From contig CAYZMP010000001.1 of assembly GCA_964479585.1 (NCBI GenBank), forward strand, positions 1 through 64,000: 64,000 bases of DNA, given 5' to 3'. Below the pieces are notes generated by a model, which was given only the letters and a program-made list of their open reading frames with translations, did not search any database and was not told the DNA's origin. Below are positions 34,840 to 43,842 of the stretch, in pieces. Within the stretch, counting starts at the first letter, position 1. Each line of letters begins with the position of its first letter. This DNA comes from UBA6182 sp964479585 (GTDB lineage: Bacteria > Bacillota_I > Bacilli_A > Erysipelotrichales > Erysipelotrichaceae). A program made the position numbers and the translations under genes.

Positions 34840-34856
34840 ATACTGTAACTAGTATA
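34839..34856 (+). promoter_or_regulatory. -10 region inside an inverted repeat
   Basis: TATACT (34839-34844) is mirrored by AGTATA (34851-34856) around six bases. It is the -10 of the operon and could also be a site for a second metal-responsive regulator. Confidence 0.4.
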
Positions 34857-34869
34857 AGGAGGTAGTACA

Positions 34870-35082
34870 ATGAAAACTACATTTCAATTAGAGACAGTAT
34901 CTTGTCCAAGTTGCATTTCAAAAATAGAAGGGATGCTAAAAAGATGTGATGGTATTGAATCATCAGAGGTTTTGTTTAACTCATCAAAAGTGAAAGTGAA
35001 CTATGACGAAAACATTGTCGATGCTAAAACAATACGATTTAAAATTGAAGATTTAGGATATCGAGTGCTCAGTGAAAAATAA
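34870..35082 (+). CDS. Stand-alone heavy-metal-associated domain protein (CopZ-like)
   Basis: 70 residues, one HMA ferredoxin-like domain with metal site SCPSCISK (CxxC at 14-17). It would carry a soft metal ion to the ATPase encoded next. The two genes overlap by 11 bases, as if an N-terminal binding domain had been split from the pump. AAGGAGG precedes the ATG. The metal could be copper, given CueP nearby, but the motif alone does not say so. Confidence 0.88.
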   Translation: MKTTFQLETVSCPSCISKIEGMLKRCDGIESSEVLFNSSKVKVNYDENIVDAKTIRFKIEDLGYRVLSEK

Positions 35083-36919
35083 ATGGCTTAACGACAAGAG
35101 GATTGTCGCGATACTTTCAACTATTTGGATTGTTCTGATTTTTGTGTTGCATAAAACAGTAGGGTATACTGTATTATCAATTACTCTTATGATTGGGTTA
35201 AGTATATACGCAGGACATCCCATTTATAAACGCGCGATTTCATCCTTAAAATATAAAATAGTGAGCATTGATGCATTGGTTACTATTGCAGTTTTTGGAG
35301 CAATGATTATTGGTGAGTATTGGGAAGCAGCTGCAGTTGTGTACTTATTTATGATCGGAGATTTTTTAGAATCAAAGACGATTGAAAAAACAAGAAAAAC
35401 AATTGCGACTTTACTAGATAAGCAACCATCAAAAGCTCGAAAAGTTATTGATGGACAGTATGAAGAAGTACTAGCTGAGAGTATTGTCAAAGATGATGAA
35501 GTTGTCGTGTTTGCAGGAGAGAAGATTCCTGTTGATGGAGTTGTTATCAAAGGATTAGCAGTAATCAATCAATCTAGTATAACAGGGGAATCAATACCCA
35601 TTGAAGCAGAAGTGAATACGAATGTATTTGCGACTACAATTGTTGAATCAGGGTATGCCATCATTAAAACAACCGCAACAGTAGAAAACACAATTTTTGC
35701 AAAAATTATTGAAATGGTAGAAGAAGCACAAGATAAAAAGGCGAAACGTCAAAAACTATTAGAACGTTTTTCTAGAATATATACACCTTCTATTATTGTG
35801 TTAGCCATTTTTATGTGGATAATTACAAAAGACATTGCATTAGCATTAACACTTTTAGTTATTGCTTGTCCTGGAGCACTTGTTATATCGACGCCAGTGT
35901 CACTAGTTGCAGGGATTGGAAATGGTGCAAAGCATGGAATTTTATTAAAAGGGGGAGAATCCATTGAATCCCTTAGTAAAATTGATATCGTTGCATTTGA
36001 TAAAACAGGTACTCTAACTATTGGAAAACCAAAAGTTGTTGATATGCTTTCATTTACAGATTTGGACGTAAAGGTTTTGGCTGCTGTTGGAGAAAGTCAC
36101 TCACAACATCCTTTAGCTAAAGCGATCATTGAATATGCTAATGTATCCCATATCGATAAATCAGATACAACTGAGACATTTCATGGTAAAGGATTACGTT
36201 TTATCTATAAAGAAAATGAGTATTACTTAGGTAACCAAACACTGATGAATGAAAGAGGAGTTTCATTAATTTCGTCTTTAGAGGTTGTTAAAGAATATGA
36301 AGATCGAGCATCAACACTTGTTTATTTAAGTGATAATCAGAATATATTAGCTATCTTTGTTATTGAAGATCAAATACGAAAGGAAAGTAAAGAAGTAATT
36401 GCACAACTTAAAAAGAAAAACATAAAAACTGTGATGATCAGTGGAGATAAAAAAAGTGTCGCTCAAGCAATTGCTGATGATTTAGGTATTGATGAAGTTT
36501 ATGCTCAAGCACTACCACATCAAAAAGGTGAGATATTAAAACAACTTCAAAAACAAGGATCAGTGGCGATGGTTGGTGATGGTGTAAATGATGCACTTGC
36601 TTTAACATTAGCGGATGTTGGGATAGCAATGGGAGGTGTTGGAAGTGATGTTGCTATGGAAAGTGCAGATGCTGTATTAATGAGTGATCATTTAATGTCA
36701 ATGGTGTATGCATTAACTTTAGCTAAAAAAACAGTTAAAAACATGAACATAAACATTCTTTTTGCTATGCTTGTAGTTAGTGTACTGATAATAGGGGTAT
36801 TACAAAGTACTGTTCATTTATCAATAGGTATGCTCGTGCATGAGTTATCCGTGTTATTAGTTCTTATTCATGCATCGATGTTGCTTAAAGTGAAACCTAC
36901 GGTTAAACTAAGTGTGTAA
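35072..36919 (+). CDS. Heavy-metal P1B-type ATPase with CPG motif
   Basis: 615 residues. TGES at 171-174, phosphorylation DKTGTLT with Asp310, the HP dipeptide at 346-347 and GDGVNDA are all present, so the pump should be active. The membrane metal motif is C266-P-G268 instead of CPC. The last helix carries HELSV, recalling the HEGST of P1B-4 pumps. There is no N-terminal HMA domain. Start GTG 35072 lies inside the preceding gene and is probably coupled. The substrate cannot be fixed: copper is suggested by CueP, iron, cobalt or zinc by the motifs. Confidence 0.92.
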   Translation: MKNKWLNDKRIVAILSTIWIVLIFVLHKTVGYTVLSITLMIGLSIYAGHPIYKRAISSLKYKIVSIDALVTIAVFGAMIIGEYWEAAAVVYLFMIGDFLESKTIEKTRKTIATLLDKQPSKARKVIDGQYEEVLAESIVKDDEVVVFAGEKIPVDGVVIKGLAVINQSSITGESIPIEAEVNTNVFATTIVESGYAIIKTTATVENTIFAKIIEMVEEAQDKKAKRQKLLERFSRIYTPSIIVLAIFMWIITKDIALALTLLVIACPGALVISTPVSLVAGIGNGAKHGILLKGGESIESLSKIDIVAFDKTGTLTIGKPKVVDMLSFTDLDVKVLAAVGESHSQHPLAKAIIEYANVSHIDKSDTTETFHGKGLRFIYKENEYYLGNQTLMNERGVSLISSLEVVKEYEDRASTLVYLSDNQNILAIFVIEDQIRKESKEVIAQLKKKNIKTVMISGDKKSVAQAIADDLGIDEVYAQALPHQKGEILKQLQKQGSVAMVGDGVNDALALTLADVGIAMGGVGSDVAMESADAVLMSDHLMSMVYALTLAKKTVKNMNINILFAMLVVSVLIIGVLQSTVHLSIGMLVHELSVLLVLIHASMLLKVKPTVKLSV

Positions 36920-36933
36920 AGTGAGGTAAGATT

Positions 36934-37611
36934 ATGAATTGTATGTGTCATCATCATTCACATGAGTGTATTGCAAGAGTTCCTATCTTTGAAGAGCTAA
37001 GTGAACATGAACAAAAAGCAATTAGTGAGATTACAGTAGAAAAAACGTATAAAAAAGGAGAACAACTTTATAAAGCTGGAGACATGTTTTCTTATTTAAT
37101 GGTACTTTCTAAAGGAGCAATTAAACTAAGCAGAATTGCTTTAAATGGAAAAGAACAAGTAACACGAATTGTACGTGCGGGTGACTTTATTGGAGAATTA
37201 AGTGTACTAAGCAATAAACCACAAAGAGATTTTGCGACGATACTTGAAGATGCAACTGTTTGTATCGTTGAAGCAGAGCGATTAAAACATTTAATGAATC
37301 AACAACCATCGATTGCATTTAAAATAATGGAAACACTAACAAATCGTTTAGATAATGCAGAAGACATAATTCAGTCAAATAGCATTTCATCTCCAGAAGA
37401 AAGAATAGCTCAGAAACTTTTGGAATTGGCTGATGAAAACAACGTTGTAAACTTACGTATAAGTAAGAAAGATTTCGCTAATATGTTATCCATCACTCAA
37501 GAAACACTATCAAGAAAACTAGCTTACTTTCAAAATAAAGGTTTTATTCACTTAGATGGGCAACGTAAAATTATACTCAAAGATGTCCAACGTCTAAGTG
37601 ATATTGATTGA
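36934..37611 (+). CDS. Crp/FNR family regulator with N-terminal Cys/His cluster
   Basis: 225 residues: cyclic-nucleotide-binding-like beta roll (about 20-130), a long dimer helix and a C-terminal winged helix. The recognition helix SITQETLSRKL has Glu190, Ser193 and Arg194, the E..SR pattern by which FNR reads TTGAT. The N-terminus has Cys3, Cys5, His6-8, His10 and Cys12, probably a metal or redox sensor rather than the E. coli 4Fe-4S spacing. GAGGT precedes the ATG. It is last of the operon that has the FNR box, so self-regulation is likely. Confidence 0.93.
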   Translation: MNCMCHHHSHECIARVPIFEELSEHEQKAISEITVEKTYKKGEQLYKAGDMFSYLMVLSKGAIKLSRIALNGKEQVTRIVRAGDFIGELSVLSNKPQRDFATILEDATVCIVEAERLKHLMNQQPSIAFKIMETLTNRLDNAEDIIQSNSISSPEERIAQKLLELADENNVVNLRISKKDFANMLSITQETLSRKLAYFQNKGFIHLDGQRKIILKDVQRLSDID

Positions 37612-37636
37612 CAATCCCAAACTTTCTAGGTATATT
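37608..37636 (+). promoter_or_regulatory. Near-consensus promoter of cueP
   Basis: TTGACA (37608-37613), 17 bases, TATATT (37631-37636). The -35 box overlaps the regulator's TGA stop. Confidence 0.7.
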
Positions 37637-37668
37637 GTTTAAGTTAAGTTTAGAAGGAGATTCACAAA

Positions 37669-38226
37669 TTGTTCAAAAATAAATTGACTGCTTTATTACT
37701 TATTTTAATCATAATTGTAGTAGTAGCACTTGCTTTTCTTTCTCAAATGGAAAGTAAACAAGCTAAAATGCTTAATACATTTGACTTAGAAAATAAAACG
37801 ATACAAGAGCTTGTGTACGATTTAGAAAGTCAAACATTTGATCCATCGTTAAGTGCATCCATTACTAGTAAACACTTAGTACTTACAAATGAAGATGAAA
37901 GTGTTAAGATAGAACTTCCAGAAGATCAATTTTATGTAGCGTTTGCACCATACATAGCAACTACTCATCCATGTACCTATCATAATTTGACAACATGTCA
38001 AAGTGAATTAGCTAATCAAGAGTTTCATGTGCTAATTAAAGAAGATAACGAGGTTATCATTGATGAGATGATGACAAGTTTCGACAATGGGTTTATTGGT
38101 GTATGGTTAGAAAAAGATAAAGAATTTATTTTGGAAGTGACATACAATAATCTTATGGCAAAAACATTTATTAAAACTACAGATGATAGCAACACGTGCA
38201 TTACAACACCATTACAATTAAAGTAA
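37669..38226 (+). CDS. cueP: CueP family copper-binding protein, membrane-anchored
   Basis: 185 residues. An N-terminal helix (about 7-25) without lipobox should leave the protein anchored outside the membrane. The domain matches CueP: FYVAFAPYIATTHPCTYHNL, TTCQSEL, NGFIGVWL and NTCITTPLQL. The three family cysteines are Cys102, Cys110 and Cys177. In Salmonella, CueP is a periplasmic copper protein. The start is TTG 37669, 9 bases after AAGGAG. It has its own promoter straight after the FNR-like gene. Confidence 0.85.
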   Translation: MFKNKLTALLLILIIIVVVALAFLSQMESKQAKMLNTFDLENKTIQELVYDLESQTFDPSLSASITSKHLVLTNEDESVKIELPEDQFYVAFAPYIATTHPCTYHNLTTCQSELANQEFHVLIKEDNEVIIDEMMTSFDNGFIGVWLEKDKEFILEVTYNNLMAKTFIKTTDDSNTCITTPLQLK

Positions 38227-38255
38227 AAAGTACAATTTAGAGTTGTACTTTTTTT
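38225..38255. terminator. Terminator between cueP and the GH3 gene
   Basis: An 11-bp stem (38225-38235 with 38243-38253), a 7-base loop and Ts. It starts inside the cueP stop and reaches the stop of the convergent gene. Confidence 0.8.
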
Positions 38256-40644
38256 ATCCATGGGATGTTTTAAAAATAAGTCGTTGAAGATTAGCAAGTG
38301 CAACAATCAATTTTATGGCATTTATTGATAATTTTCCTTGAGAGAATATAGAAAGTGTTAACAGTGGCGACTCCATAACACCTTTTTCAATCATCTTGTC
38401 CACTGACTGCAAGTTATCTTGATGTGGCATCATTTTCTTTTGTTGGGATAATACAATCTTAAGCAGTAGCTTACCTACTAATGTAGTTGATAAATGAGTA
38501 AGTGTGCTATCGATGGTAAAAGGATCACTACTATCAAAATGTTCTTTAGGTAGTTCTTTTTGAATTACTTTCGTAAAATCATAATCACTCATATTTATAA
38601 TAGCTTGAGCACTTTCAAACATGGGGTAGTTATCTTTATATAGCCGTGGCTCTTCAATCGTGTTATTGTGAATAAAAATAGATTTGCTTAAGCGAATATC
38701 TTTGCTAGATGAACCAATGTGAATCGTGTATTTTCCATTTGCTGTCTCAAACTGTTTCTTAAAAGGATTGTAATAACTAAATGACTCTTCATGTAATGTA
38801 AATGTTACACTTTTTGTCTCTTTTGGATACAATGCAATTTTCTTAAATCCTTTTAATTCAAGTGCAGGGCGAACTAGTTGAGACTCATCGAAAGAAATAT
38901 ACAATTGTGCAGTTTCATACGCAAACAAATGGCTAACGTTGGTAAGTGTAAAAGAAACATTCATGATTGAGCCTTCTTTTTGAAGTAAACAATCATGATA
39001 TTGAAAATCACTGTAGCTTAAACCATGACCAAAAGGAAAATGAACAGGAATATTAAATGTATGGTAGTATCGATACCCAACGAAAATGCTTTCTTTGTAT
39101 AAAGCTGTGTTTGTCTTTTTAGCAAATGTATTTTTGCATGGGCAATCGTTGATAGATTTGATAAAGGTATCTGTCAGTTTACCACTTGGATTTTGTTTTC
39201 CTATAATTATGTCATAAAGAGCACTCGCTCCTGCTTGTCCTGGTAATGTTACATACACAATTGCTTTTACATGATCTATAAATGGTAATTCGATAGGAGA
39301 ACCACCATTGATGATGACAATGATGTTTGAGTTCACCTTTGCAATTTCATGAATCATCGTAATTTGAGAATGGTTAATTTGTAAAGTGTTTTTGTCAAAT
39401 CCTTCAGATTCCTCTTCTTCACTATAACCAACAAAAGCTAGTACAAAAGGAGCTAATTTTGCTTGTTCTATTGCTTGTTCTAAATCATTGGATGATGTTT
39501 GAGTATGTAAATCGTAACCTTTAAAATAAGAATGTTGTTTGTTGTTGCGATTACAAACATCAATAAACGATTCATATTGGGTAGGGTTAATTAATGATGA
39601 ACCACTTCCTTGGATTTTAAACTTCTTGGCTAGTTCTCCTACAATCAACCATGGGGAGTCTGAAGTTATTGGTAGGATGTTTTTTTTGTTCTTAAGTAAG
39701 ACTATACTTGCACATGCAGCTTTATAAGCTAAGGTATGGTGTGCATTGTAATTGGCTTTTTCTTTTGTTTTGTTTGCCTTAAATACGACATGCAATATCC
39801 GAGATACTTCTTGATCTAACTCTTTGATTGTAAGTTGCTTTTTTCGTAGTGCTTTTTTAACTTGCTTGTTTAACCCGATTGGATGCTTTGGCATCATTAA
39901 TCCAGTACCCACTTGTAGTGCTTTCACCTTATCATAGCTTGCGCCCCAATCAGAAATTACCAATGCTTTTGATTGGAGGTTTTCTCTTAAAAATGTGCTT
40001 ATCAAATAAGGATGTTGACCTGCATAAACACCATTAATTTTATTGTAGGAAGCCATGATAGTTGAAGGATTAGCTTGCTGAATTACTTTTTTAAATGCAT
40101 ATAAGTATATCTCATGCATTGCTTTTTCATCCACAATACTATCACCAAACATCCGGTTTGTTTCTTGGTTGTTTAGTGCAAAGTGTTTTAAACAACTCAT
40201 GATTGAAGTGCTTTCTATTCCACTAACATATGCACTAGCAAGTTCTCCTGTTAAATAGGGGTCTTCACTAAAGTATTCAAAGTTTCTTCCACCTAATGGG
40301 GAGCGCTTGATATTGATTCCAGGTCCTAATACGATAGAAACTCCTTGATTTTTAGCTTCTTTTGCGATTGCTATAGCCACATCTTTGACAAGATTAACAT
40401 CCCAACTACACGATAATGCAGCGGCTACAGGAAAACAAGTTGCTGGATAGCTATCGTTAACCCCCAAATGGTCAGCACCTTCTACTTGGTTACGTAGCCC
40501 ATGAGGACCATCGGCCATTCTAATAGATGGTATGTTCAATCGTTCAATAGCGGTTGTATTCCAAAAGTCAGCACCAGTTGTTAGTGCAATTTTTTCATCT
40601 AACGTTAATTGTTCAATTAACTGTTTAATATCTTTTTCTTCCAT
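38254..40644 (-). CDS. GH3 family beta-glucosidase
   Basis: 796 residues, no signal peptide, so it acts on imported oligosaccharides. The N-terminal GH3 barrel contains RMADGPHG, GPGINIKRSPLGGRNFEYF, KHFALNNQETNR and the nucleophile Asp in VISDWGA. A C-terminal GH3 domain and a fibronectin-III-like domain follow (PVHFPFGHGLSYSDF), then about 130 residues that are not part of the core. AAGGTGA precedes ATG 40644. Specificity could also include xylosides or other beta-linked sugars. Confidence 0.92.
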   Translation of the reverse strand: MEEKDIKQLIEQLTLDEKIALTTGADFWNTTAIERLNIPSIRMADGPHGLRNQVEGADHLGVNDSYPATCFPVAAALSCSWDVNLVKDVAIAIAKEAKNQGVSIVLGPGINIKRSPLGGRNFEYFSEDPYLTGELASAYVSGIESTSIMSCLKHFALNNQETNRMFGDSIVDEKAMHEIYLYAFKKVIQQANPSTIMASYNKINGVYAGQHPYLISTFLRENLQSKALVISDWGASYDKVKALQVGTGLMMPKHPIGLNKQVKKALRKKQLTIKELDQEVSRILHVVFKANKTKEKANYNAHHTLAYKAACASIVLLKNKKNILPITSDSPWLIVGELAKKFKIQGSGSSLINPTQYESFIDVCNRNNKQHSYFKGYDLHTQTSSNDLEQAIEQAKLAPFVLAFVGYSEEEESEGFDKNTLQINHSQITMIHEIAKVNSNIIVIINGGSPIELPFIDHVKAIVYVTLPGQAGASALYDIIIGKQNPSGKLTDTFIKSINDCPCKNTFAKKTNTALYKESIFVGYRYYHTFNIPVHFPFGHGLSYSDFQYHDCLLQKEGSIMNVSFTLTNVSHLFAYETAQLYISFDESQLVRPALELKGFKKIALYPKETKSVTFTLHEESFSYYNPFKKQFETANGKYTIHIGSSSKDIRLSKSIFIHNNTIEEPRLYKDNYPMFESAQAIINMSDYDFTKVIQKELPKEHFDSSDPFTIDSTLTHLSTTLVGKLLLKIVLSQQKKMMPHQDNLQSVDKMIEKGVMESPLLTLSIFSQGKLSINAIKLIVALANLQRLIFKTSHG

Positions 40645-40765
40645 AAGTCACCTTATCTTTTATAAACACAATTATTATGAAAACTAGACAATGTTAAATA
40701 AGTTATTGAAATGGAATGTGTACGTGTTAATTATACGCTAGTTTAACCATCGTTTAAATAAACAA

Positions 40766-40795
40766 GAAAAAAGAATCATTGTTTTCAACGATTCT
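40766..40795 (-). terminator. Terminator of the alcohol dehydrogenase operon
   Basis: On the minus strand, a 10-bp stem (40795-40786 with 40781-40772, one G-U), a 4-base loop and a T run to 40766. Confidence 0.75.
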
Positions 40796-40810
40796 CTTTA
40801 TGTATTTTGA

Positions 40811-41971
40811 TTACAAAGCTTTTTTTAATATTTCAATGACATCATTCTCATCAAGTGGTACTGCAGTTTTATCCAATCTTCCAATTTTAACAGCACTTTT
40901 TGCCATGGCTTCAAAGTGAGTATCATCGATATTCACTTCAGATAATGTCATTGGTATATTTAAGGATGCAAAGAATGCTTCAGTTGCATCAATTGCTTGT
41001 TTTGCAATTTCTGTTTTTTCTAGTGTTCGATCAATGTTAAACACGTTTATTCCATATTCTACATACTTGTCTAAATTTTTATCATTAATGGTATAACGCA
41101 TCCACACTGGTGTTAAGATTGCCAACCCAACACCATGAGTTAAATCATAGTATGCACTAATCTCATGTTCTATAGGATGAACAGCCCATGCACCAGGTTT
41201 ACCACTACCAGTTAATCCATTTAAAGCTAATGAACTTGCCCATGCTAAATTTGATCGTGCCTCATAGTTTTTTGGATCACTTATAGCGATAGGAGCATAA
41301 GTGATTACAGTTTTTAATATTCCTTCTGCAATTCTATCTTGAACAAACGCATGTGGTTCTTCTTTAAAGTAGTTCTCTAGAATATGAGAGAAAATATCAA
41401 CTGAACCTGCGGCTGTTTGATAAGCAGGTAATGAATATAAATAGGTTGGATCAATCACAGAAGCAATAGGCTTCATGCTAGGGTGCCCAGTTCCTTTTTT
41501 AATGTTTAATGTTGTGTTTGTAATAACACCACCAGCATTCATTTCAGAGCCGGTTCCAGCAAGAGTTAGTACACTAAACAATGGTAGGGCATTTGTGATC
41601 TTTGATGAATCTTCGACAATATCCCATGGATCATTCTCATAATAATACCCAGCTGCCACAACCTTAGCACAGTCAATAACACTTCCACCTCCTACAGCTA
41701 AAATGAAGTCCACATTATGTTCTTTGCATAAGTTTGCACCACGTTCTACGCTAGTATGATGTGGATTTGGTTCAATATCACCAAATTCGATAATCGTATA
41801 ATCACTAAATACTTCTTTTACTTGATCATAAATACCATTTCGTTTAATGCTTCCACCACCATATGCCAACAACATTGTTTTGCCATATGCTTTTGTTTTT
41901 TCTGGTAATTTACTTATAGCACCTTTTCCAAAAAGTATTTCTGTTGAAGCATGAAAATTAAAATTTTGCAT
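40811..41971 (-). CDS. Iron-containing alcohol dehydrogenase (butanol dehydrogenase type)
   Basis: 386 residues. The NAD(P) site is GGGSVIDCAKVVA; metal ligands are visible in SVDIFSHILE, HPIEHEIS and LTHGVGLA. It reduces an aldehyde to an alcohol to recycle cofactor during fermentation, or the reverse. It resembles the BdhA/YqhD group. AAAGGAGG precedes the ATG. It starts 12 bases after a GGDEF gene and so is probably co-transcribed with it. Confidence 0.95.
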   Translation of the reverse strand: MQNFNFHASTEILFGKGAISKLPEKTKAYGKTMLLAYGGGSIKRNGIYDQVKEVFSDYTIIEFGDIEPNPHHTSVERGANLCKEHNVDFILAVGGGSVIDCAKVVAAGYYYENDPWDIVEDSSKITNALPLFSVLTLAGTGSEMNAGGVITNTTLNIKKGTGHPSMKPIASVIDPTYLYSLPAYQTAAGSVDIFSHILENYFKEEPHAFVQDRIAEGILKTVITYAPIAISDPKNYEARSNLAWASSLALNGLTGSGKPGAWAVHPIEHEISAYYDLTHGVGLAILTPVWMRYTINDKNLDKYVEYGINVFNIDRTLEKTEIAKQAIDATEAFFASLNIPMTLSEVNIDDTHFEAMAKSAVKIGRLDKTAVPLDENDVIEILKKAL

Positions 41972-41983
41972 TATTTCCTCCTT

Positions 41984-42961
41984 TTATTTTGAAACAACTT
42001 TATTTTTCCCGTCATTCTTAGCTTTGTATAAACGCTGATCTGCTCGATCAATAAGTGATTCAAGAGTATCATTTTTTAAATAAGCGGATACTCCAGCACT
42101 AATGGTAATTTGCTTATCAACACCAAAATCATGATGACGTACAAGTTCGACAATTCGCTGTGCAACATGATGGGCTTTTGATAGTTCAGTATTAGGGAGA
42201 ACAACTAAAAACTCTTCACCACCAAATCGTCCAACAATATCGAAGCCACGAATTGTATCTTGAATAATCTGTGCAACCTGATACAACACTTTATCACCAA
42301 CCAAATGTCCGAAAGTATCATTAATAAGTTTAAAATCATCGATATCAAGCATAATGACAGATAATTTGTGGGTTTTTGTTAGATGAGCGTTCAAACGATA
42401 TTGTAATTCTTCTAAGACATAACGACGATTGAATATTTGTGTTAAATAATCCGTTGTGTTTTCTTGTTCTAGTCGAAGATTTTCAAAGGTTAATAGTTCT
42501 TCTTCGTTTTTTCGATCAGTGATATCAAAGACAATACCAGATACAAGCAATGGTCGATGATCATCACTCCATTGAGTTACTTTACCACGATCATAAAACC
42601 AACGGTAAGAACCATCTTTATGCTGAATACGATATTCTACTTCATAAATATTTTGAGGGTCTTTAAAAGCGTGGAGCATGCTTTGCATTGCTTTATCGTA
42701 ATCATCTTTATGAAGTTTATCCGTAAAAAAGGAATAGTGAATATCTTGATCTAATTCACTCATTGAATAACCTAGTGCTTCTGTTTTTGCTTTGTTAAAA
42801 ACAACATGTCCTGTTGGAACATCCATATACCAATGTCCTAAATTACCTGCCCAACCATAGGAAAGAGTTGCATTTTCACCTTGTTGTGCTAAAAGTTCTT
42901 TGTTGAGACGTTGGCATTGTGCTAGTTTAGTTTTTAAAGCATTGATTTCATTTTCGCTCAT
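41984..42961 (-). CDS. PAS-GGDEF diguanylate cyclase
   Basis: 325 residues, soluble. An N-terminal coiled coil (about 3-30), a PAS fold (about 38-152, with YRWFYDRGKV and the PAC-like GIVFDITDRK), then a GGDEF domain with GGEEF at 247-251. The inhibitory site is intact: RGFD at 238-241. It makes c-di-GMP with product feedback. TAGGAG precedes the ATG. First gene of a two-gene unit with alcohol dehydrogenase. Confidence 0.94.
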   Translation of the reverse strand: MSENEINALKTKLAQCQRLNKELLAQQGENATLSYGWAGNLGHWYMDVPTGHVVFNKAKTEALGYSMSELDQDIHYSFFTDKLHKDDYDKAMQSMLHAFKDPQNIYEVEYRIQHKDGSYRWFYDRGKVTQWSDDHRPLLVSGIVFDITDRKNEEELLTFENLRLEQENTTDYLTQIFNRRYVLEELQYRLNAHLTKTHKLSVIMLDIDDFKLINDTFGHLVGDKVLYQVAQIIQDTIRGFDIVGRFGGEEFLVVLPNTELSKAHHVAQRIVELVRHHDFGVDKQITISAGVSAYLKNDTLESLIDRADQRLYKAKNDGKNKVVSK

Positions 42962-43014
42962 GTTTTATCTCCTATTCTTATTATAACGAAAAGTACACAT
43001 GATTACACTACACA

Positions 43015-43043
43015 TTGATGAAAAGCACTAAAAAGAGTATATT
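43015..43043 (+). promoter_or_regulatory. Promoter of the membrane protein gene at 43065
   Basis: TTGATG (43015-43020), 17 bases, TATATT (43038-43043). Confidence 0.6.
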
Positions 43044-43064
43044 GTATGTGAGGAGATTAACAAT

Positions 43065-43808
43065 ATGAAAAAAACGATTTTGACTTTCTTTGTTCTTGCT
43101 TTTACCGTTCTGTTTTTTACACAATCCGTTAATGCTAACGCTGCAGAACCGCCAGTAATAACGATTGTTATTCCAACTAAAGATTCTTCGGTATTTGTTA
43201 CTTTAGAAAGTAATGATGAAGTCATTGAAGGATACATGAGCAGGATTAAAAATGAGACGTATGCACGGTTTTATAATAGTCAGTTGCCTGCTGAACATGA
43301 CTATACTTTTGCAAAGACTGTTACTTTAACATTTTACTTTAAACATGGATTAGACACTGAAAGTTTTAGCATAGAAAAAAACTTAGAATCACGATCATAC
43401 AATCAAGTGTATACATTGGATGTTGAAAATAGAACATTAATGGAAGGTAAATCACTTTCAAGAAATTTATCACTTATTGGCATGCGATTATCGTTAACGC
43501 TTTTAATAGAAGGGTTAGTCTTTTATATTCTTGGTTATCGACACAAAAGAACATGGATTGCTTTTGTGCTTATTAATCTTTTTACACAAGGTTGGTTAAA
43601 CTTCGATATTACTTTTAATTGGCAACCAAACTCTTATTTAATATTTAGTTTTGTTGTTATGGAAATACTTATTTTACTTGGTGAGTGGATAGTGTTTTTA
43701 CTTACAGTTAAAGAAGGAAAGAAACTTAAGTTGGTGTTTACTGTTTTTCTTGCCAATGTATTGAGTTTGTTTGTTGGTGGATATTTGTTATTAAACTTCC
43801 CAGTATAA
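43065..43808 (+). CDS. Secreted-domain membrane protein of unknown function
   Basis: 247 residues. A signal peptide (about 1-27, NANAAEPP) is followed by an extracytoplasmic beta-rich domain (about 28-135) and four membrane helices (about 140-245). I do not recognise a named family. GAGGAG precedes the ATG, and it has its own promoter and a bidirectional terminator. The architecture fits a small envelope sensor or assembly protein, but nothing shows which. Confidence 0.75.
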   Translation: MKKTILTFFVLAFTVLFFTQSVNANAAEPPVITIVIPTKDSSVFVTLESNDEVIEGYMSRIKNETYARFYNSQLPAEHDYTFAKTVTLTFYFKHGLDTESFSIEKNLESRSYNQVYTLDVENRTLMEGKSLSRNLSLIGMRLSLTLLIEGLVFYILGYRHKRTWIAFVLINLFTQGWLNFDITFNWQPNSYLIFSFVVMEILILLGEWIVFLLTVKEGKKLKLVFTVFLANVLSLFVGGYLLLNFPV

Positions 43809-43813
43809 AGAAA

Positions 43814-43838
43814 AAGCCCCTTTGTCCAGAAGGGGCTT
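43814..43838. terminator. Bidirectional GC-rich terminator
   Basis: A 9-bp stem (43814-43822 with 43830-43838) around 7 bases. On the minus strand it runs into TTTTTCTTT, so it suits the reverse gene best. Confidence 0.8.
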
Positions 43839-43842
43839 GTCT

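Noticed and set aside
37604..37618. Second FNR box before cueP
   Set aside because: Only one TTGAT half-site is present; the other half does not match.
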